DNA of 54,773 nucleotides from Methylobacterium sp. Leaf117 (GTDB taxonomy: Bacteria > Pseudomonadota > Alphaproteobacteria > Rhizobiales > Beijerinckiaceae). The notes beneath the pieces were generated by a model, which made no database searches, was not told the DNA's origin, and saw nothing but the letters and a program-made list of their open reading frames with translations. Both the position numbers and the translations under genes were made by a program. Of this stretch, positions 15,484 through 24,114 are shown one piece after another (positions within the stretch are counted from its first letter, which is position 1; each line of letters begins with the position of its first letter). Location of the stretch: the NCBI RefSeq assembly GCF_001422985.1, contig NZ_LMNL01000039.1, positions 111,733 through 166,505 on the forward strand, given 5' to 3'.

Positions 15484-16962
15484 ATGTTCGACTTCGGAAG
15501 CCAGGTTCGCGGGGAGCCGGTGATCGTCGAGACAACACCAAAGAGCAGCTTCGATGGCCGTCTGGCGCTGCGGCGCCTCTGGCGCGGGAAAATCTTGATC
15601 CTGCTGAGCGGACTCATGACGGTGATCATCGCCGTGGCACTGCTGAATACGATGACACCAACCTATACAGCCGTCACACAAATCCTGGTCGATCCGGCCG
15701 ACCTGCCGGTTATTGCGAACGACCTCAGCAATCGCCAGCCGCAAGCCGACAGCGGCGTGTCGATTGCCGAGAGCCAGACTCGCGTCATTCAATCGGACAA
15801 TGTGTTACGCCGGGTCATCGAGAACCTTGATCTGACGCACGACGAGGAATTCGTTTCGCCTGCCTCGACCAACCCTCTGATGATCCGGGTGAAAGCGATC
15901 CTCGGCATGGAAACGCCGCCGGCGAGCCGAGACCCCGTTAATCTCGCGCTGGACAACCTGCGCCTCAAGCTGGGCGTTCGCCGCGCCGAGCGGACTTTCG
16001 TGATCGATGTCTACGTGCAGACCCGGGATCCGGAGAAATCGGCGCGGATCGCCAACGGGATTGCGGATGCTTATTTCGCCGAGGAAGCTTCGGCTCGCAC
16101 CGATGTTGCGCGTCGAGCTTCGGAAGCACTGACGAGCCGTTTGACGGCTTTGCGCCAAGCGGTTGAGGAGGCAGAGCGCAAGGTTCTGCAATATCGCGAG
16201 ACGAACAAGCTCGTGACATCGAGCGGACGATTACTGAGCGATCAGCAGCTCAGCGATCTCAACCAGCAGCTTGTAGCCGCAACTCTCAGGTTGGCAGACG
16301 CCAAGTCTCGGCTGGATCAGGCCCGGCGAATGCGGACGGGGGAAGCTGGCACAGCCCTTCCGGAAATGCTGCAGTCGACAGAGATGCAGAACCTAAGGCA
16401 GCAATACGCCACCCTTTCGCGGAGTACGGCCGAACTCGCAGCGCGGCTGGGCGATCGCCATCCGGCCATGGCTGATCAGTACGCGCAACAGCGTGATCTT
16501 CAGCGACTGATCCAACGTGAGAAGGAGCGGATCATCGATACGTCACAGAAGGAGCATGATCGCGCCGCCGCCAACGAAGGCGCGGTTCGACGGAGTCTCG
16601 AGAGGGCCAAGGTGGAAACCGCCGGGAACGATCGGGCCAACGTGGGTTTGCGCGAGCTTGAGCGCGAACTGGATGCCCGCCGGTCGATTTACGAAGCCTT
16701 CCTGCGCCGCTCGCGCGAGACCAGTGAGCAAGAGCGCCTCAACAGTTCGAATGTACGGGTTATTTCGTCGGCGACGCCTCCACGCAGCCGCACTTGGCCT
16801 CCTTCGCCGAAGGTGGTCCTGCCGTTTGCCCTGCTGGTCGGACTTGCTGTTGGCTCAGGTCTGGCTCTGCTGTTCGGCGCACGGCGCGACCGGCGTTTGG
16901 CTTGGCCGGTTACCCAAAAATCGATGTCAGGTGCGCGCAGCTTCCGCGCCGTTGATGCGTGA
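15484..16962 (+). CDS. Wzz/GumC-type polysaccharide chain-length/export protein
   Basis: 492 residues from ATG 15484 (GGGAGACGGA upstream); the frame is open back to 15274 but that part is not protein-like. Wzz domain: TM1 at about residues 37-56 (ILILLSGLMTVIIAVALLN), then YTAVTQILVDP. A long periplasmic coiled-coil region spans about 190-420 (RLTALRQAVEEAERKVLQYRETNKLV). TM2 is near 445-467 (VVLPFALLVGLAVGSGLALLFG). There is no C-terminal tyrosine-kinase domain, so it is a stand-alone co-polymerase/exporter component. It controls chain length with Wzy or Wza-type partners not seen here. The ~290 bp between the IS and this start likely holds its promoter, separated from the glycosyltransferases by the IS. 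Confidence 0.85.
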   Translation: MFDFGSQVRGEPVIVETTPKSSFDGRLALRRLWRGKILILLSGLMTVIIAVALLNTMTPTYTAVTQILVDPADLPVIANDLSNRQPQADSGVSIAESQTRVIQSDNVLRRVIENLDLTHDEEFVSPASTNPLMIRVKAILGMETPPASRDPVNLALDNLRLKLGVRRAERTFVIDVYVQTRDPEKSARIANGIADAYFAEEASARTDVARRASEALTSRLTALRQAVEEAERKVLQYRETNKLVTSSGRLLSDQQLSDLNQQLVAATLRLADAKSRLDQARRMRTGEAGTALPEMLQSTEMQNLRQQYATLSRSTAELAARLGDRHPAMADQYAQQRDLQRLIQREKERIIDTSQKEHDRAAANEGAVRRSLERAKVETAGNDRANVGLRELERELDARRSIYEAFLRRSRETSEQERLNSSNVRVISSATPPRSRTWPPSPKVVLPFALLVGLAVGSGLALLFGARRDRRLAWPVTQKSMSGARSFRAVDA

Positions 16963-17098
16963 GAACGTCCGTGAGTGTGCTCGTCCGCGCCACCAAGCCA
17001 TGGGGAGGTTGGCGCGTTGGATCGCACTATGAGGTAGTGAACGGAGTTGTTCTACGTGGGGTAGATCAAACCGACCATTTGGATGGGCAGGGCATCTT

Positions 17099-17947
17099 TT
17101 GACCAACAACGACGGCAGGAGATATCAGGCGAGTTGCTCAGGTGACGACAGGCGTGTTCGCCTGTTCGACATCACGTTCACGCCCGGATCGGCCGTCGAA
17201 ATCCTCTCTGTCGCCCGCGACCAATCTGTCACGGGGCCGCGCTTGATTGTGACGGCAAACCTCGATCACATCGTTACGCTCTCCGAAAACGCAGCATTCA
17301 GGAAAGCTTATGATCGGGCCGTTGCAAGAACGCTCGACGGAATGCCGCTGGTCTGGCTGGCACGGCTCTCTGGTGCGACAACGGCTCGAAGAGTCACCGG
17401 ACATGACCTCGTGGAGGCAGCCTTCGCCGAGCAATGGCCGGCCGGCCAACGGATCTTCCTTATCTGTGCATCGGACATCGTCGGCACGCGCCTGACGGAG
17501 CGTCTTCTTGCGAAGGGCCTTCCGCGACACGCCATCGCCGTCACAGTCCCTCCTTACGGATTCGAGGCCGACGAAGGCTACGGGACACAACTCGCGGCGG
17601 CAGTGCGCGCACATGGTACGACGCTGCTGGTGTTTGGGGTTGGCGCTCCCCGATCCGAAATCTGGGTCGATCGCCAGGGTGAAGCCCTCGGCGGCCCAGT
17701 GGTGCTCGCCGTAGGAGAAGCTTTAAACGTCGCGGCTGGTTTGGTCCCTCGCGCACCCGTGATTCTTCAACGCGCCGGCCTCGAGTGGCTTTTCCGCTTC
17801 CTGAACGCGCCACACCGTCTGTTCCGTCGGTATTTCGTCCGATCCTGGCGCTTGGTTGGATTGGTGCTTCGGAGGTTTTTCGTCAGACACAGCCCTCAAA
17901 GAGCCACGACAGCATCCACACCAAGCGGTGCACGCGATTCACCCTGA
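17099..17947 (+). CDS. WecG/TagA/CpsF-family glycosyltransferase
   Basis: 282 residues from a TTG start with an upstream GGGCAGGG. GPRLIVTANLDHIVTLSENAAF, RTLDGMPLVWLARLSG, RVTGHDLVEAAFA and LLVFGVGAPRSEIWVDRQ follow the WecG/TagA order (NxDH, DGxPxVW, TGxDL, GxGxPxQE). Here PRSEIW replaces PkQEkW, and VGEALNVAAG replaces the usual GVGGxFDxxAG. The family (GT26) transfers ManNAc(A)-type sugars to lipid-linked acceptors. The basic C-terminus (LFRRYFVRSWRLVGLVLRRFFV) fits membrane association. It is the last gene of the polysaccharide locus. Confidence 0.85.
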   Translation: MTNNDGRRYQASCSGDDRRVRLFDITFTPGSAVEILSVARDQSVTGPRLIVTANLDHIVTLSENAAFRKAYDRAVARTLDGMPLVWLARLSGATTARRVTGHDLVEAAFAEQWPAGQRIFLICASDIVGTRLTERLLAKGLPRHAIAVTVPPYGFEADEGYGTQLAAAVRAHGTTLLVFGVGAPRSEIWVDRQGEALGGPVVLAVGEALNVAAGLVPRAPVILQRAGLEWLFRFLNAPHRLFRRYFVRSWRLVGLVLRRFFVRHSPQRATTASTPSGARDSP

Positions 17948-17971
17948 TCCAGGTTCAGCCACCGGGAATTT

Positions 17972-18556
17972 TCAGGAAACGACCTTGTCGGGGATAAAAA
18001 GATCCGGATGACGTAGTCGGAGGGAGAGGATCAACGTCAAGGTCTTAAGATCGGTGATATCACCTCGGTCGGTCATAGCGGCAAGCTCGTTCAGTGCCAA
18101 TTCTCGGACAGTAATGTCCTCGTGCTCCCCGGCGAGTCCGCCTCCTGGGCCAACACGATCGACAGCGTCGTAAGCCCCCAGAAACAGATCGATCTGCTCT
18201 GTCGAGATTCCTGGCATGCTCCAGGCGCAGGTAACGAATTCCAGCTTTCCGAGACGTACGCCGGTCTCCTCAAAGGCTTCGCGTCGCGCGCCATCGTCCG
18301 CTTCGGCCTCATCGAGGAGGCCGGCAGGGACCTCAAGAACGGATGTCGCGCCGGCAGCGTAGAAGGCAGGGGCACGAAATTGCTCGACCAGCAGTGCGAC
18401 GCGGCGAAGTGGGTCATAGGGGAGGACCGCGGCGGCGCGTCCGTGATCCTCGATCTCGCGCGCGAGACGGGTACCATCGCCCATCGTTACCTCTGCGACG
18501 AGGAACCGGCTCCAGCCGTCGTGCACAATCCGGGTGCCGCGGATATTTGGCGCCAT
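17972..18556 (-). CDS. Nudix hydrolase of the NudK/YffH type
   Basis: 194 residues. The Nudix box reads GLLDEAEADDGARREAFEETGV in overlapping parts: G, then REAxEETG with one residue fewer than the canonical GX5EX7REUXEEXGU. That spacing matches the NudK/YffH branch, as do the flanking HGRAAAVLPYDPLRRVALLVEQFRAP and GGGLAGEHEDITVREL. Members hydrolyse GDP-mannose or ADP-ribose, releasing sugar phosphate and NMP. Next to a polysaccharide locus a GDP-mannose substrate is attractive, but it is not shown by sequence. Convergent with the WecG-type gene (24 bp between stops). Confidence 0.85.
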   Translation of the reverse strand: MAPNIRGTRIVHDGWSRFLVAEVTMGDGTRLAREIEDHGRAAAVLPYDPLRRVALLVEQFRAPAFYAAGATSVLEVPAGLLDEAEADDGARREAFEETGVRLGKLEFVTCAWSMPGISTEQIDLFLGAYDAVDRVGPGGGLAGEHEDITVRELALNELAAMTDRGDITDLKTLTLILSLRLRHPDLFIPDKVVS

Positions 18557-18628
18557 TCTGCTCTCCCCGTTCAGATCACCGCGGTCAGGGCGATCGGATG
18601 TTTCGGGGCCTAGCAGGAGCTTGGCGCA

Positions 18629-18892
18629 TCATTGAGGCGAGCCCGGCGTGATTTCCGTCGCGCTTCTGCGGATTGTGAATGACACATGGGTGGCCGTCGC
18701 ATCCTGGCTCAAGAGGATGTCGCCCTCTTGGCGGACCAGATGCGGGATATCGATCGCCGACATCGGATCAGTACAGGTCACAACGAGAATTGTGCCTGGC
18801 GAGAGCCTCCGCAGCGCCTTTCGGGTGCGAAGCGTGGGCAAGGGGCATTTCAGGCCGCTGAGGTCAAGGCGCAGGGTTGAATCATCCGCCAT
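18629..18892 (-). CDS. TusA/SirA-family sulfur-carrier protein
   Basis: 87 residues from ATG 18892 (an ATG at 18898 would add two). LDLSGLKCPLPTLRTRKAL carries the CPxP sulfur-binding cysteine that accepts persulfide in TusA-like proteins. The rest (GTILVVTCTDPMSAIDIPHLVRQEG, then a beta strand) completes the small two-layer fold. Roles in the family include tRNA thiolation and molybdenum-cofactor maturation; which one applies is not clear. GGGG lies upstream of the start. It is 73 bp upstream of the Nudix gene on the same strand and may be co-transcribed with it. Confidence 0.85.
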   Translation of the reverse strand: MADDSTLRLDLSGLKCPLPTLRTRKALRRLSPGTILVVTCTDPMSAIDIPHLVRQEGDILLSQDATATHVSFTIRRSATEITPGSPQ

Positions 18893-19027
18893 CCGCATCC
18901 CCTAACCCGCTCATATGCCCAATTCCGAGCGGATCGCTTAACCACAGCAAAACCCCGGCAAATAGGAACGACTGCCCACCGGAACCTCGGGGTTAGGTTG
19001 AGGTTCTGACGTGTCCGGATCTTAAAA

Positions 19028-19183
19028 TCAGTGACCGTAAGCCGGGTATCCATAGTCATAAGCGTATCACGGTCCGCTGTGGCCGTACGCCCCATATCCA
19101 GCGCCGACATAGCCCCGGTCATAATGCGTGCGGCCTCCAAAGGTGAAAAATCGCTCAAGTGAACGGAGGGTTCGGCGATTCAT
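19028..19183 (-). pseudogene. Small Gly/Tyr-rich ORF with an in-frame TGA
   Basis: From ATG 19183, after a GAGGGGG ribosome site, a 38-residue peptide is encoded: a basic start (MNRRTLRSLERFF) and a Gly/Tyr tail (GYVGAGYGAYGHSGP). It stops at TGA 19067-19069. The same frame continues for 12 codons with the same composition (YAYDYGYPAYGH) to a second TGA at 19028-19030. The continuation suggests a longer ancestral reading frame cut by a nonsense change. No known family; the short form may still be made. Confidence 0.45.
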
Positions 19184-19269
19184 CCCCCTCAGGATCAGTG
19201 AAGCGAACCGGTGCGTGTTCCCTCCTACATTCCGGCGGAGATGGGGCCCACGATCCGGTCCCGAGACAG

Positions 19270-20637
19270 TCAGAAGATGCACTGGGTGAAAGCTGGCTCA
19301 ACCGAGCGCTGCCAAGGCCCCTCGTAATCCGCAAGGCGGTCCTCAGCGAGCGACCGTCCAGCAGCGACGATTGCTTCGAGTGGCTGCAGAAAGTGGGATT
19401 CGTCCCGCCCGTGGCCATCCTTTCGAGCACGGGCGACAAGCCCCGCTCGAGCGATCGTCAGCGCTTCGGCAGCGACAGCCCCGAGAGGGCGACCGACGAT
19501 GCGGGCGGCGAGCCCGAGACGCGGCACGGTCGCGCGCAGGCATTCTCGATCACTGGCGGACCAGTCCTTGGCGATATCCCAGGCAGCTGCCAGCGCCGCT
19601 TCATCGTAGAGCAACCCGACCCAGAAAGCGGCCTGTGCGGCAATCATCGCGGGTCCACCGACATCGGCACCCCGCATTTCGATGAAGCGCTTGAGGCGGA
19701 CTTCCGGAAAGGCGGTCGAGGCATGGTTGGCCCAGTCCGACACCGTTGCGCGCTCACCCGGCAGGACAGCTAGACGGCCGGCCATCAGGTCGCGGAACGA
19801 GGCGCCGGACACGTCGTGGTAGGTCTCACCACGCTTGACGAAGTACATCGGCATGTCGAGGAGCCAATCGACGTAGGATTCGTATCCGAAACCTGCCTCG
19901 AAAGCGCGCGGCAGCATGCCGGTCCGATCGCCATCTGTATCGCGCCAGATCTCCGACCGCCGCGAAAGATACCCGTTCGGCCGTCCATCGGTGAACGGGG
20001 AATTGGCGAAGAGCGCCGTCGCCACGGGTTGAAGAGCCAACGCCACGCGCATCTTGGCCACCATGTCGGCCTCGGAGGCGAAATCGAGATTCACCTGTAC
20101 GGTGGCGGTCCGCAGCATCATGTCGAGACCGAGGCTGCCGACCTTCGGCATATACGACGCCATGATCTTGTAGCGGCTCTTCGGCATCACGGGGGTTTCC
20201 TCCCGTGTCCACTTGGGACTCATACCAAGATCGAGGAATCCGATGCCGAGGCCGTCGGCCACCCGGGACGTGGCATCCAAATGCGCCTGCAGTTCGGCGG
20301 CAGTCGCATGGACATCCGGGAGCGGGGCACCAGACAATTCGAACTGTCCGCCCGGCTCCAGGGAGATCGCTCCCCCCTCCGCACCCGCGAGGCCGATCAG
20401 ATGCCCAGCATCCTCGATCGCCTCCCAGCCGGTTTCCTGCGCGACCCCCTGCAACAGCGCATGAATGCCGTTTGGCCCTTCGTAGGGAACCGGACGATTA
20501 CCGTCGCGATAGAAGGGGACCTTCTCGTGCTCCGTGCCGATGGCGAAGCGATCCCGCGGCTTCTCGCCCTCGGCAAACCAAGCGATGAGTTCGTCACGCG
20601 TGGTCAGGGGCGTCGTATCGGACGTATCGCGCGCCAT
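19270..20637 (-). CDS. gshA: Glutamate-cysteine ligase (plant/alphaproteobacterial type)
   Basis: 455 residues from ATG 20637 (an earlier start at 20664 adds nine). It joins L-glutamate and L-cysteine with ATP, the first step of glutathione synthesis in the cytoplasm. Recognised by FAIGTEHEKVPF near the N-terminus, EGGAISLEPGGQFELSGAPL in the middle, MPKSRYKIMASYMP, and TATVQVNLDFASEADM. The length fits the ~450-residue GCS2-like class shared by plants and alphaproteobacteria. It lies 124 bp downstream of rsmE on the same strand, a common gene order in Methylobacterium relatives. Glutathione links to the nearby stress and arsenate-reduction functions (ArsC uses glutaredoxin/GSH). Confidence 0.9.
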   Translation of the reverse strand: MARDTSDTTPLTTRDELIAWFAEGEKPRDRFAIGTEHEKVPFYRDGNRPVPYEGPNGIHALLQGVAQETGWEAIEDAGHLIGLAGAEGGAISLEPGGQFELSGAPLPDVHATAAELQAHLDATSRVADGLGIGFLDLGMSPKWTREETPVMPKSRYKIMASYMPKVGSLGLDMMLRTATVQVNLDFASEADMVAKMRVALALQPVATALFANSPFTDGRPNGYLSRRSEIWRDTDGDRTGMLPRAFEAGFGYESYVDWLLDMPMYFVKRGETYHDVSGASFRDLMAGRLAVLPGERATVSDWANHASTAFPEVRLKRFIEMRGADVGGPAMIAAQAAFWVGLLYDEAALAAAWDIAKDWSASDRECLRATVPRLGLAARIVGRPLGAVAAEALTIARAGLVARARKDGHGRDESHFLQPLEAIVAAGRSLAEDRLADYEGPWQRSVEPAFTQCIF

Positions 20638-20761
20638 GCGCAGCCTCTTCAGAAGGTCGTTCAAGGGAGAGGCGCGCCGGACCGCAGCAGCGTGGCCTCT
20701 ATCTGGTCAACTCGCCTCATAGGCCAGGGGACCCCGGCGAACAACGCGCGACCAGACTGCC

Positions 20762-21514
20762 TCAGCGTGCGTCACCGAGGACCGACTGGACGAGCGAGAG
20801 CACCGCCACAGCTGCTGTGTCGGCCCTCAGAATGCGAGGACCGAGCGATAATGCCACCGTATTCGGACGCTCCAGGATAAGGGCGCGCTCCTCGGGTGCG
20901 AAGCCGCCCTCCGGGCCGACCAATACTGCGAGGGGCGGCGGCGCGGCAGGATTGGCCACCTGACGCAGCGCGAGAACCGGATCTGACACCGAGGCGTCCT
21001 CGTCGCAGAACACCAACAGACGCAAAGGGTTGAGGTCGGCAAGCGCAGCAGGAAGCTTGGCGACGTCCTGGATGACAGGGATTTCGAGGATGCCGCATTG
21101 TTCGGCAGCTTCGATCGTGTTGGAGCGCAAGCGATCGATATTGAGTCGTTCGTTCTGGGTGTAGCGAGTCAGAACCGGCCTGAGCGTTCCAGCCCCCATC
21201 TCGACCGCTTTCTGGGCCATGTAGTCGAGGCGTGCCGACTTCAGCGGGGCAAAAAGGTAGTGCAGGTCGGCGCGCTCCGGCTGTTGGCGTGTGCGCTCTC
21301 GCACGATCAGGTCAGCGCTCTTGCGGCCGGTCGGCGCGATCTCGGCACGCCACTCGCCGTCCCGCCCATTGAACAACAGCACCGGATCCGTCGGTCCTCG
21401 CCGCAGGACATTCAGGAGATAGTTGCCCTGCGCCCGGTCTAACGGGAGCGTGGCCCCGGGCACGAGTTCGGCTTCGACATAGAGACGCGGGGCGGTGAAG
21501 TCATAAGCGGCCAT
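20762..21514 (-). CDS. rsmE: 16S rRNA (uracil1498-N3)-methyltransferase
   Basis: 250 residues from ATG 21514; the frame is open to 22384 but that extension overlaps two genes on the other strand and is not protein-like. It methylates U1498 of 16S rRNA using SAM, with a SPOUT-fold knot. Landmarks: RLYVEAELVPGATLPL, HYLLNVLRR-type segment (NYLLNVLRRGPTDPVLLF), KSARLDYMAQKAVEMG, AAEQCGILEIPVI, and the knot motifs VLVGPEGGFAPEE and LSLGPRILRADTAAV. It runs with gshA, divergent from the periplasmic-protein gene and ubiA. Confidence 0.9.
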   Translation of the reverse strand: MAAYDFTAPRLYVEAELVPGATLPLDRAQGNYLLNVLRRGPTDPVLLFNGRDGEWRAEIAPTGRKSADLIVRERTRQQPERADLHYLFAPLKSARLDYMAQKAVEMGAGTLRPVLTRYTQNERLNIDRLRSNTIEAAEQCGILEIPVIQDVAKLPAALADLNPLRLLVFCDEDASVSDPVLALRQVANPAAPPPLAVLVGPEGGFAPEERALILERPNTVALSLGPRILRADTAAVAVLSLVQSVLGDAR

Positions 21515-21799
21515 GACCGATGTGGTCGCGTGAGGTGTTTCAGCTGTCAACGGCTCAGGTTCAGCCGGGCCGCCCTGATGCTGATCCGCAACACGCCGAA
21601 ACATTGCGCCGCGAATCCACATTCGATCCGGGTGTAGCGTTTGCAGCTTGAAAGACGCCACATTCCTATGCCGAAACAATGTGAAGACCGGAGTGCGCTC
21701 AGAAGCAGGCGCGTCCCAACGCGAAACAGGCCATTCCGCAGCCGGCGACTGGGCTGAGCCAGCCGGATCCACGCGTGGTGGGAGAAGGGATTTCGAATC

Positions 21800-22261
21800 A
21801 TGTCGTTCAAAACCATCGCCGCCGCTGCTGTCGCTGGTGCGGTCCTGTTCAGCGGGCAGGCTTTCGCACAGGCTGCCGAATGCGGCGAAATCCAGCAGAC
21901 GCTTCAGGCCCGAAAGGACCTCATCGGCAAGGCGAACGCCGCTTCGAACTCGAAGAAGAAGATGACGCCCGCCGAAGCTTGCACGCTCTTCGGGAAGCTC
22001 CAGGCCAACGGCGTCGCCGGGTTGAAGTGGATCACCGCCAACAAGGAGTGGTGCTCGATTCCGGACTCCTTCGCCGAGGGCTTCAAGGCTGATCATACCA
22101 AGGTGTCCGGCATCCGGACGCAGGTCTGCGGCGTCGCCGCCAAGGCCGCTAAGATGGAGGCTCAGGCTCGGGCACAAGCCCAGAACGGTGGCGGTGGCGG
22201 CGGCTTGCTCGGCGGTCCGGGGCTGACCGGGAGCTTGAAGATGCCGCAGGGCGCCCTCTGA
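21800..22261 (+). CDS. Exported protein of unknown function
   Basis: 153 residues with a clear Sec signal peptide (MSFKTIAAAAVAGAVLFSGQAFA, cleavage expected after AQA or AFA). The mature part has four cysteines (ECGEI, EACTLF, EWCSI, QVCGV), enough for two disulfides in the periplasm. It ends in a Gly-rich tail (NGGGGGGLLGGPG). Pro-Ala-Lys content is high but no enzyme motif is visible. Similar small exported proteins of unknown function are common in Hyphomicrobiales. It lies between rsmE (divergent) and ubiA (64 bp downstream). Confidence 0.75.
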   Translation: MSFKTIAAAAVAGAVLFSGQAFAQAAECGEIQQTLQARKDLIGKANAASNSKKKMTPAEACTLFGKLQANGVAGLKWITANKEWCSIPDSFAEGFKADHTKVSGIRTQVCGVAAKAAKMEAQARAQAQNGGGGGGLLGGPGLTGSLKMPQGAL

Positions 22262-22324
22262 CCCGGTGCCATCGCATTCGTTGACAGGCCAGATCGCGTC
22301 GACTTGCAGGCACCGAGCGGGCCG

Positions 22325-23281
22325 ATGACCGATGCGGGCTCCCACGGGGCGGACCACCGCGTCGCCGACGCCGTTGCCGGCCATTGGGTCGACCGGGTGG
22401 CGCCGCAGCGGGCACGCCCTTACCTCCGGCTTGCCCGGATCGATCGGCCGATTGGCTGGTGGCTGCTGTTGCTACCGTGCTGGTGGTCGTCCGCGCTCGC
22501 AGCCATCGCGAGCGGGGCAGCCGCTCCCAGCCCTCTCCATCTGGTGCTGTTCTTCATCGGGTCGGTAGCCATGCGCGGCGCCGGTTCGACCTACAATGAC
22601 ATCGCAGACCGCGATCTTGATGCGCAGGTGGAGCGGACTCGCTCCCGTCCGCTTCCTTCGGGCCAGATCCGGGCGCGCCACGCCGCGCTGTTCCTTGTGG
22701 TCCAGTCCTTGGTCGGCCTTGCCGTCCTGCTGCAATTCAATGCTGTGGCAATCGCCGTCGGAATCGCTTCCCTGATACCCGTCGCCATCTATCCGTTCAT
22801 GAAACGGATCATGCCGGTGCCGCAGGCGGTTCTCGGTCTCGCCTTCGCCTGGGGCGCACTGATGGGGTGGGTGGCGGTGTTCGGGCAGCTCGATGCAGCC
22901 GCCCTGCTGCTCTACGCCGGCACCATCGCCTGGGTGATCGGCTACGATACGATCTACGCGGTCCAGGATATCGAGGACGACGAGATCGCCGGAATCCGCT
23001 CGTCGGCACGCTTCTTTGGCCGTCGGATGCGGGGGGCGATCGGGCTTTGCTATGGAGCCAGCGTCGGCTTCATCGCAGCAGCTGCACTCCTGGCTGGTGC
23101 CGGTGCCGTTGGTCTCCTCGGCGTCATCCTGTTCGCTGCTCATCTCGGTTCGCAGGTGCTGCGCCTCGACACGCGCGACGGACGCGGGGCGCTCATGCTG
23201 TTCCGATCAAATCGACAGGCGGGTCTGATCCTGTTTCTTGGTCTCGCGGCAGATGCTGCTTTGAAGCAGATTGTCGGCTGA
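22325..23281 (+). CDS. ubiA: 4-hydroxybenzoate polyprenyltransferase
   Basis: 318 residues from ATG 22325. It prenylates 4-hydroxybenzoate in ubiquinone synthesis and is an inner-membrane protein. Hallmarks: RLARIDRPIGWWLLLLPCWW at the N-terminus, the first aspartate-rich motif NDIADRDLDAQVERTRSRPLPSG that binds Mg-diphosphate, YPFMKRIMPVPQAVLGLAFAWG, and the second motif YDTIYAVQDIEDDE. About eight hydrophobic helices follow the family pattern. A start at 22304 is possible. It is divergent from rsmE-gshA. Confidence 0.92.
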   Translation: MTDAGSHGADHRVADAVAGHWVDRVAPQRARPYLRLARIDRPIGWWLLLLPCWWSSALAAIASGAAAPSPLHLVLFFIGSVAMRGAGSTYNDIADRDLDAQVERTRSRPLPSGQIRARHAALFLVVQSLVGLAVLLQFNAVAIAVGIASLIPVAIYPFMKRIMPVPQAVLGLAFAWGALMGWVAVFGQLDAAALLLYAGTIAWVIGYDTIYAVQDIEDDEIAGIRSSARFFGRRMRGAIGLCYGASVGFIAAAALLAGAGAVGLLGVILFAAHLGSQVLRLDTRDGRGALMLFRSNRQAGLILFLGLAADAALKQIVG

Positions 23282-23305
23282 CGCCGATTCAATCTGAGAG
23301 GTTGA

Positions 23306-23803
23306 TCAGCAGCGGGCGCCGGAGATAATTTCGCTCTCACCGCGATGGATCAGGGGGCGGACCGGAAGAGCACCGGTCTTGCGCCTGACGAGGAAGCGCG
23401 GGCGGCGACCGTTTAGCAGACCGTGACGGCGACGAGTGCGGGTCCGACCGAGAGCAACCGGACCGATCTGGTCCGACACACTCGCCAGTTCGCCATCCTC
23501 TTTGACGATCATACGCGGCAATCCGGACTTGGCTGCGAAGTCCCGCCAGTGCGCCACCACCTCATTCTCACAGAAGGGCCCGAGCCGGGTCAACACTCCG
23601 CCGGCAGCGTCGACGAGCAAGAGGTCAAAACGATCCTCGCCGCAGGCATCCGAATCATCCTCAGCGAAGGCTAGAGCGATACCGGCCGGGCGACGCGCTC
23701 CGCTGTGCGTGATCACCGGCAGATCGGATGCAGCGAATGCGGCAAAAAGCTCTTCAAAGGAGCCCGCCGGGGACATCCCATTCATGTTCGCGAAAGTCTT
23801 CAT
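23306..23803 (-). CDS. Conserved protein of unknown function (possibly DUF6101-like)
   Basis: 165 residues from ATG 23803 (frame open to 23845). No signal peptide or membrane segment. The N-terminal two-thirds is acidic (AFAEDDSDACGEDRFDLLLVDAAGG, then HWRDFAAKSGLPRMI). The C-terminus is strongly basic and looks conserved: GRRPRFLVRRKTGALPVRP and HRGESEIIS. The ending resembles a Hyphomicrobiales family I remember as DUF6101, but that name needs an HMM check. It is convergent with ubiA, with 24 bp between the stops. Confidence 0.65.
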   Translation of the reverse strand: MKTFANMNGMSPAGSFEELFAAFAASDLPVITHSGARRPAGIALAFAEDDSDACGEDRFDLLLVDAAGGVLTRLGPFCENEVVAHWRDFAAKSGLPRMIVKEDGELASVSDQIGPVALGRTRTRRRHGLLNGRRPRFLVRRKTGALPVRPLIHRGESEIISGARC

Positions 23804-24114
23804 GGCTCGTACACCCTGTTGGTCCCGGTAACCTCTGTGGGCCACCCGTCTATGACAAGCAGAATTGCATCTAACCTCCTCAGACCGCCTTAAGAGTGAG
23901 CGTTAAGCGAGTATGGACAAGGGTGAAGCAGCCAGAATGCTCAACGTTTCCTTGCCGGGTTCGGCGACATTCGTGCGTATCGAGATCTGCGGAGCACCGC
24001 TTGTGACAATCCGCTCAGCACCTTAGAACAGGCGAGGCGCTTCCCGGCACACGCGAATGACGAGCGAACGGGCCTCGGCGCCAAGCCCAATTCCCATTAC
24101 CTATCCGGAGACGC
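23804..24114. other. Intergenic region before the inositol-phosphatase-like gene
   Basis: About 310 bp between divergent genes, presumably holding both promoters. A 37-codon frame at 23913-24026 has no ribosome site and no family resemblance, so it is not called. Confidence 0.4.

Noticed and set aside
21515..22384. N-terminal extension of rsmE (540-codon frame)
   Set aside because: The extension overlaps the exported-protein and ubiA genes on the other strand; RsmE homology begins at 21514.
23913..24026. 37-codon frame between divergent genes
   Set aside because: No ribosome-binding site, no family resemblance; length is expected by chance.
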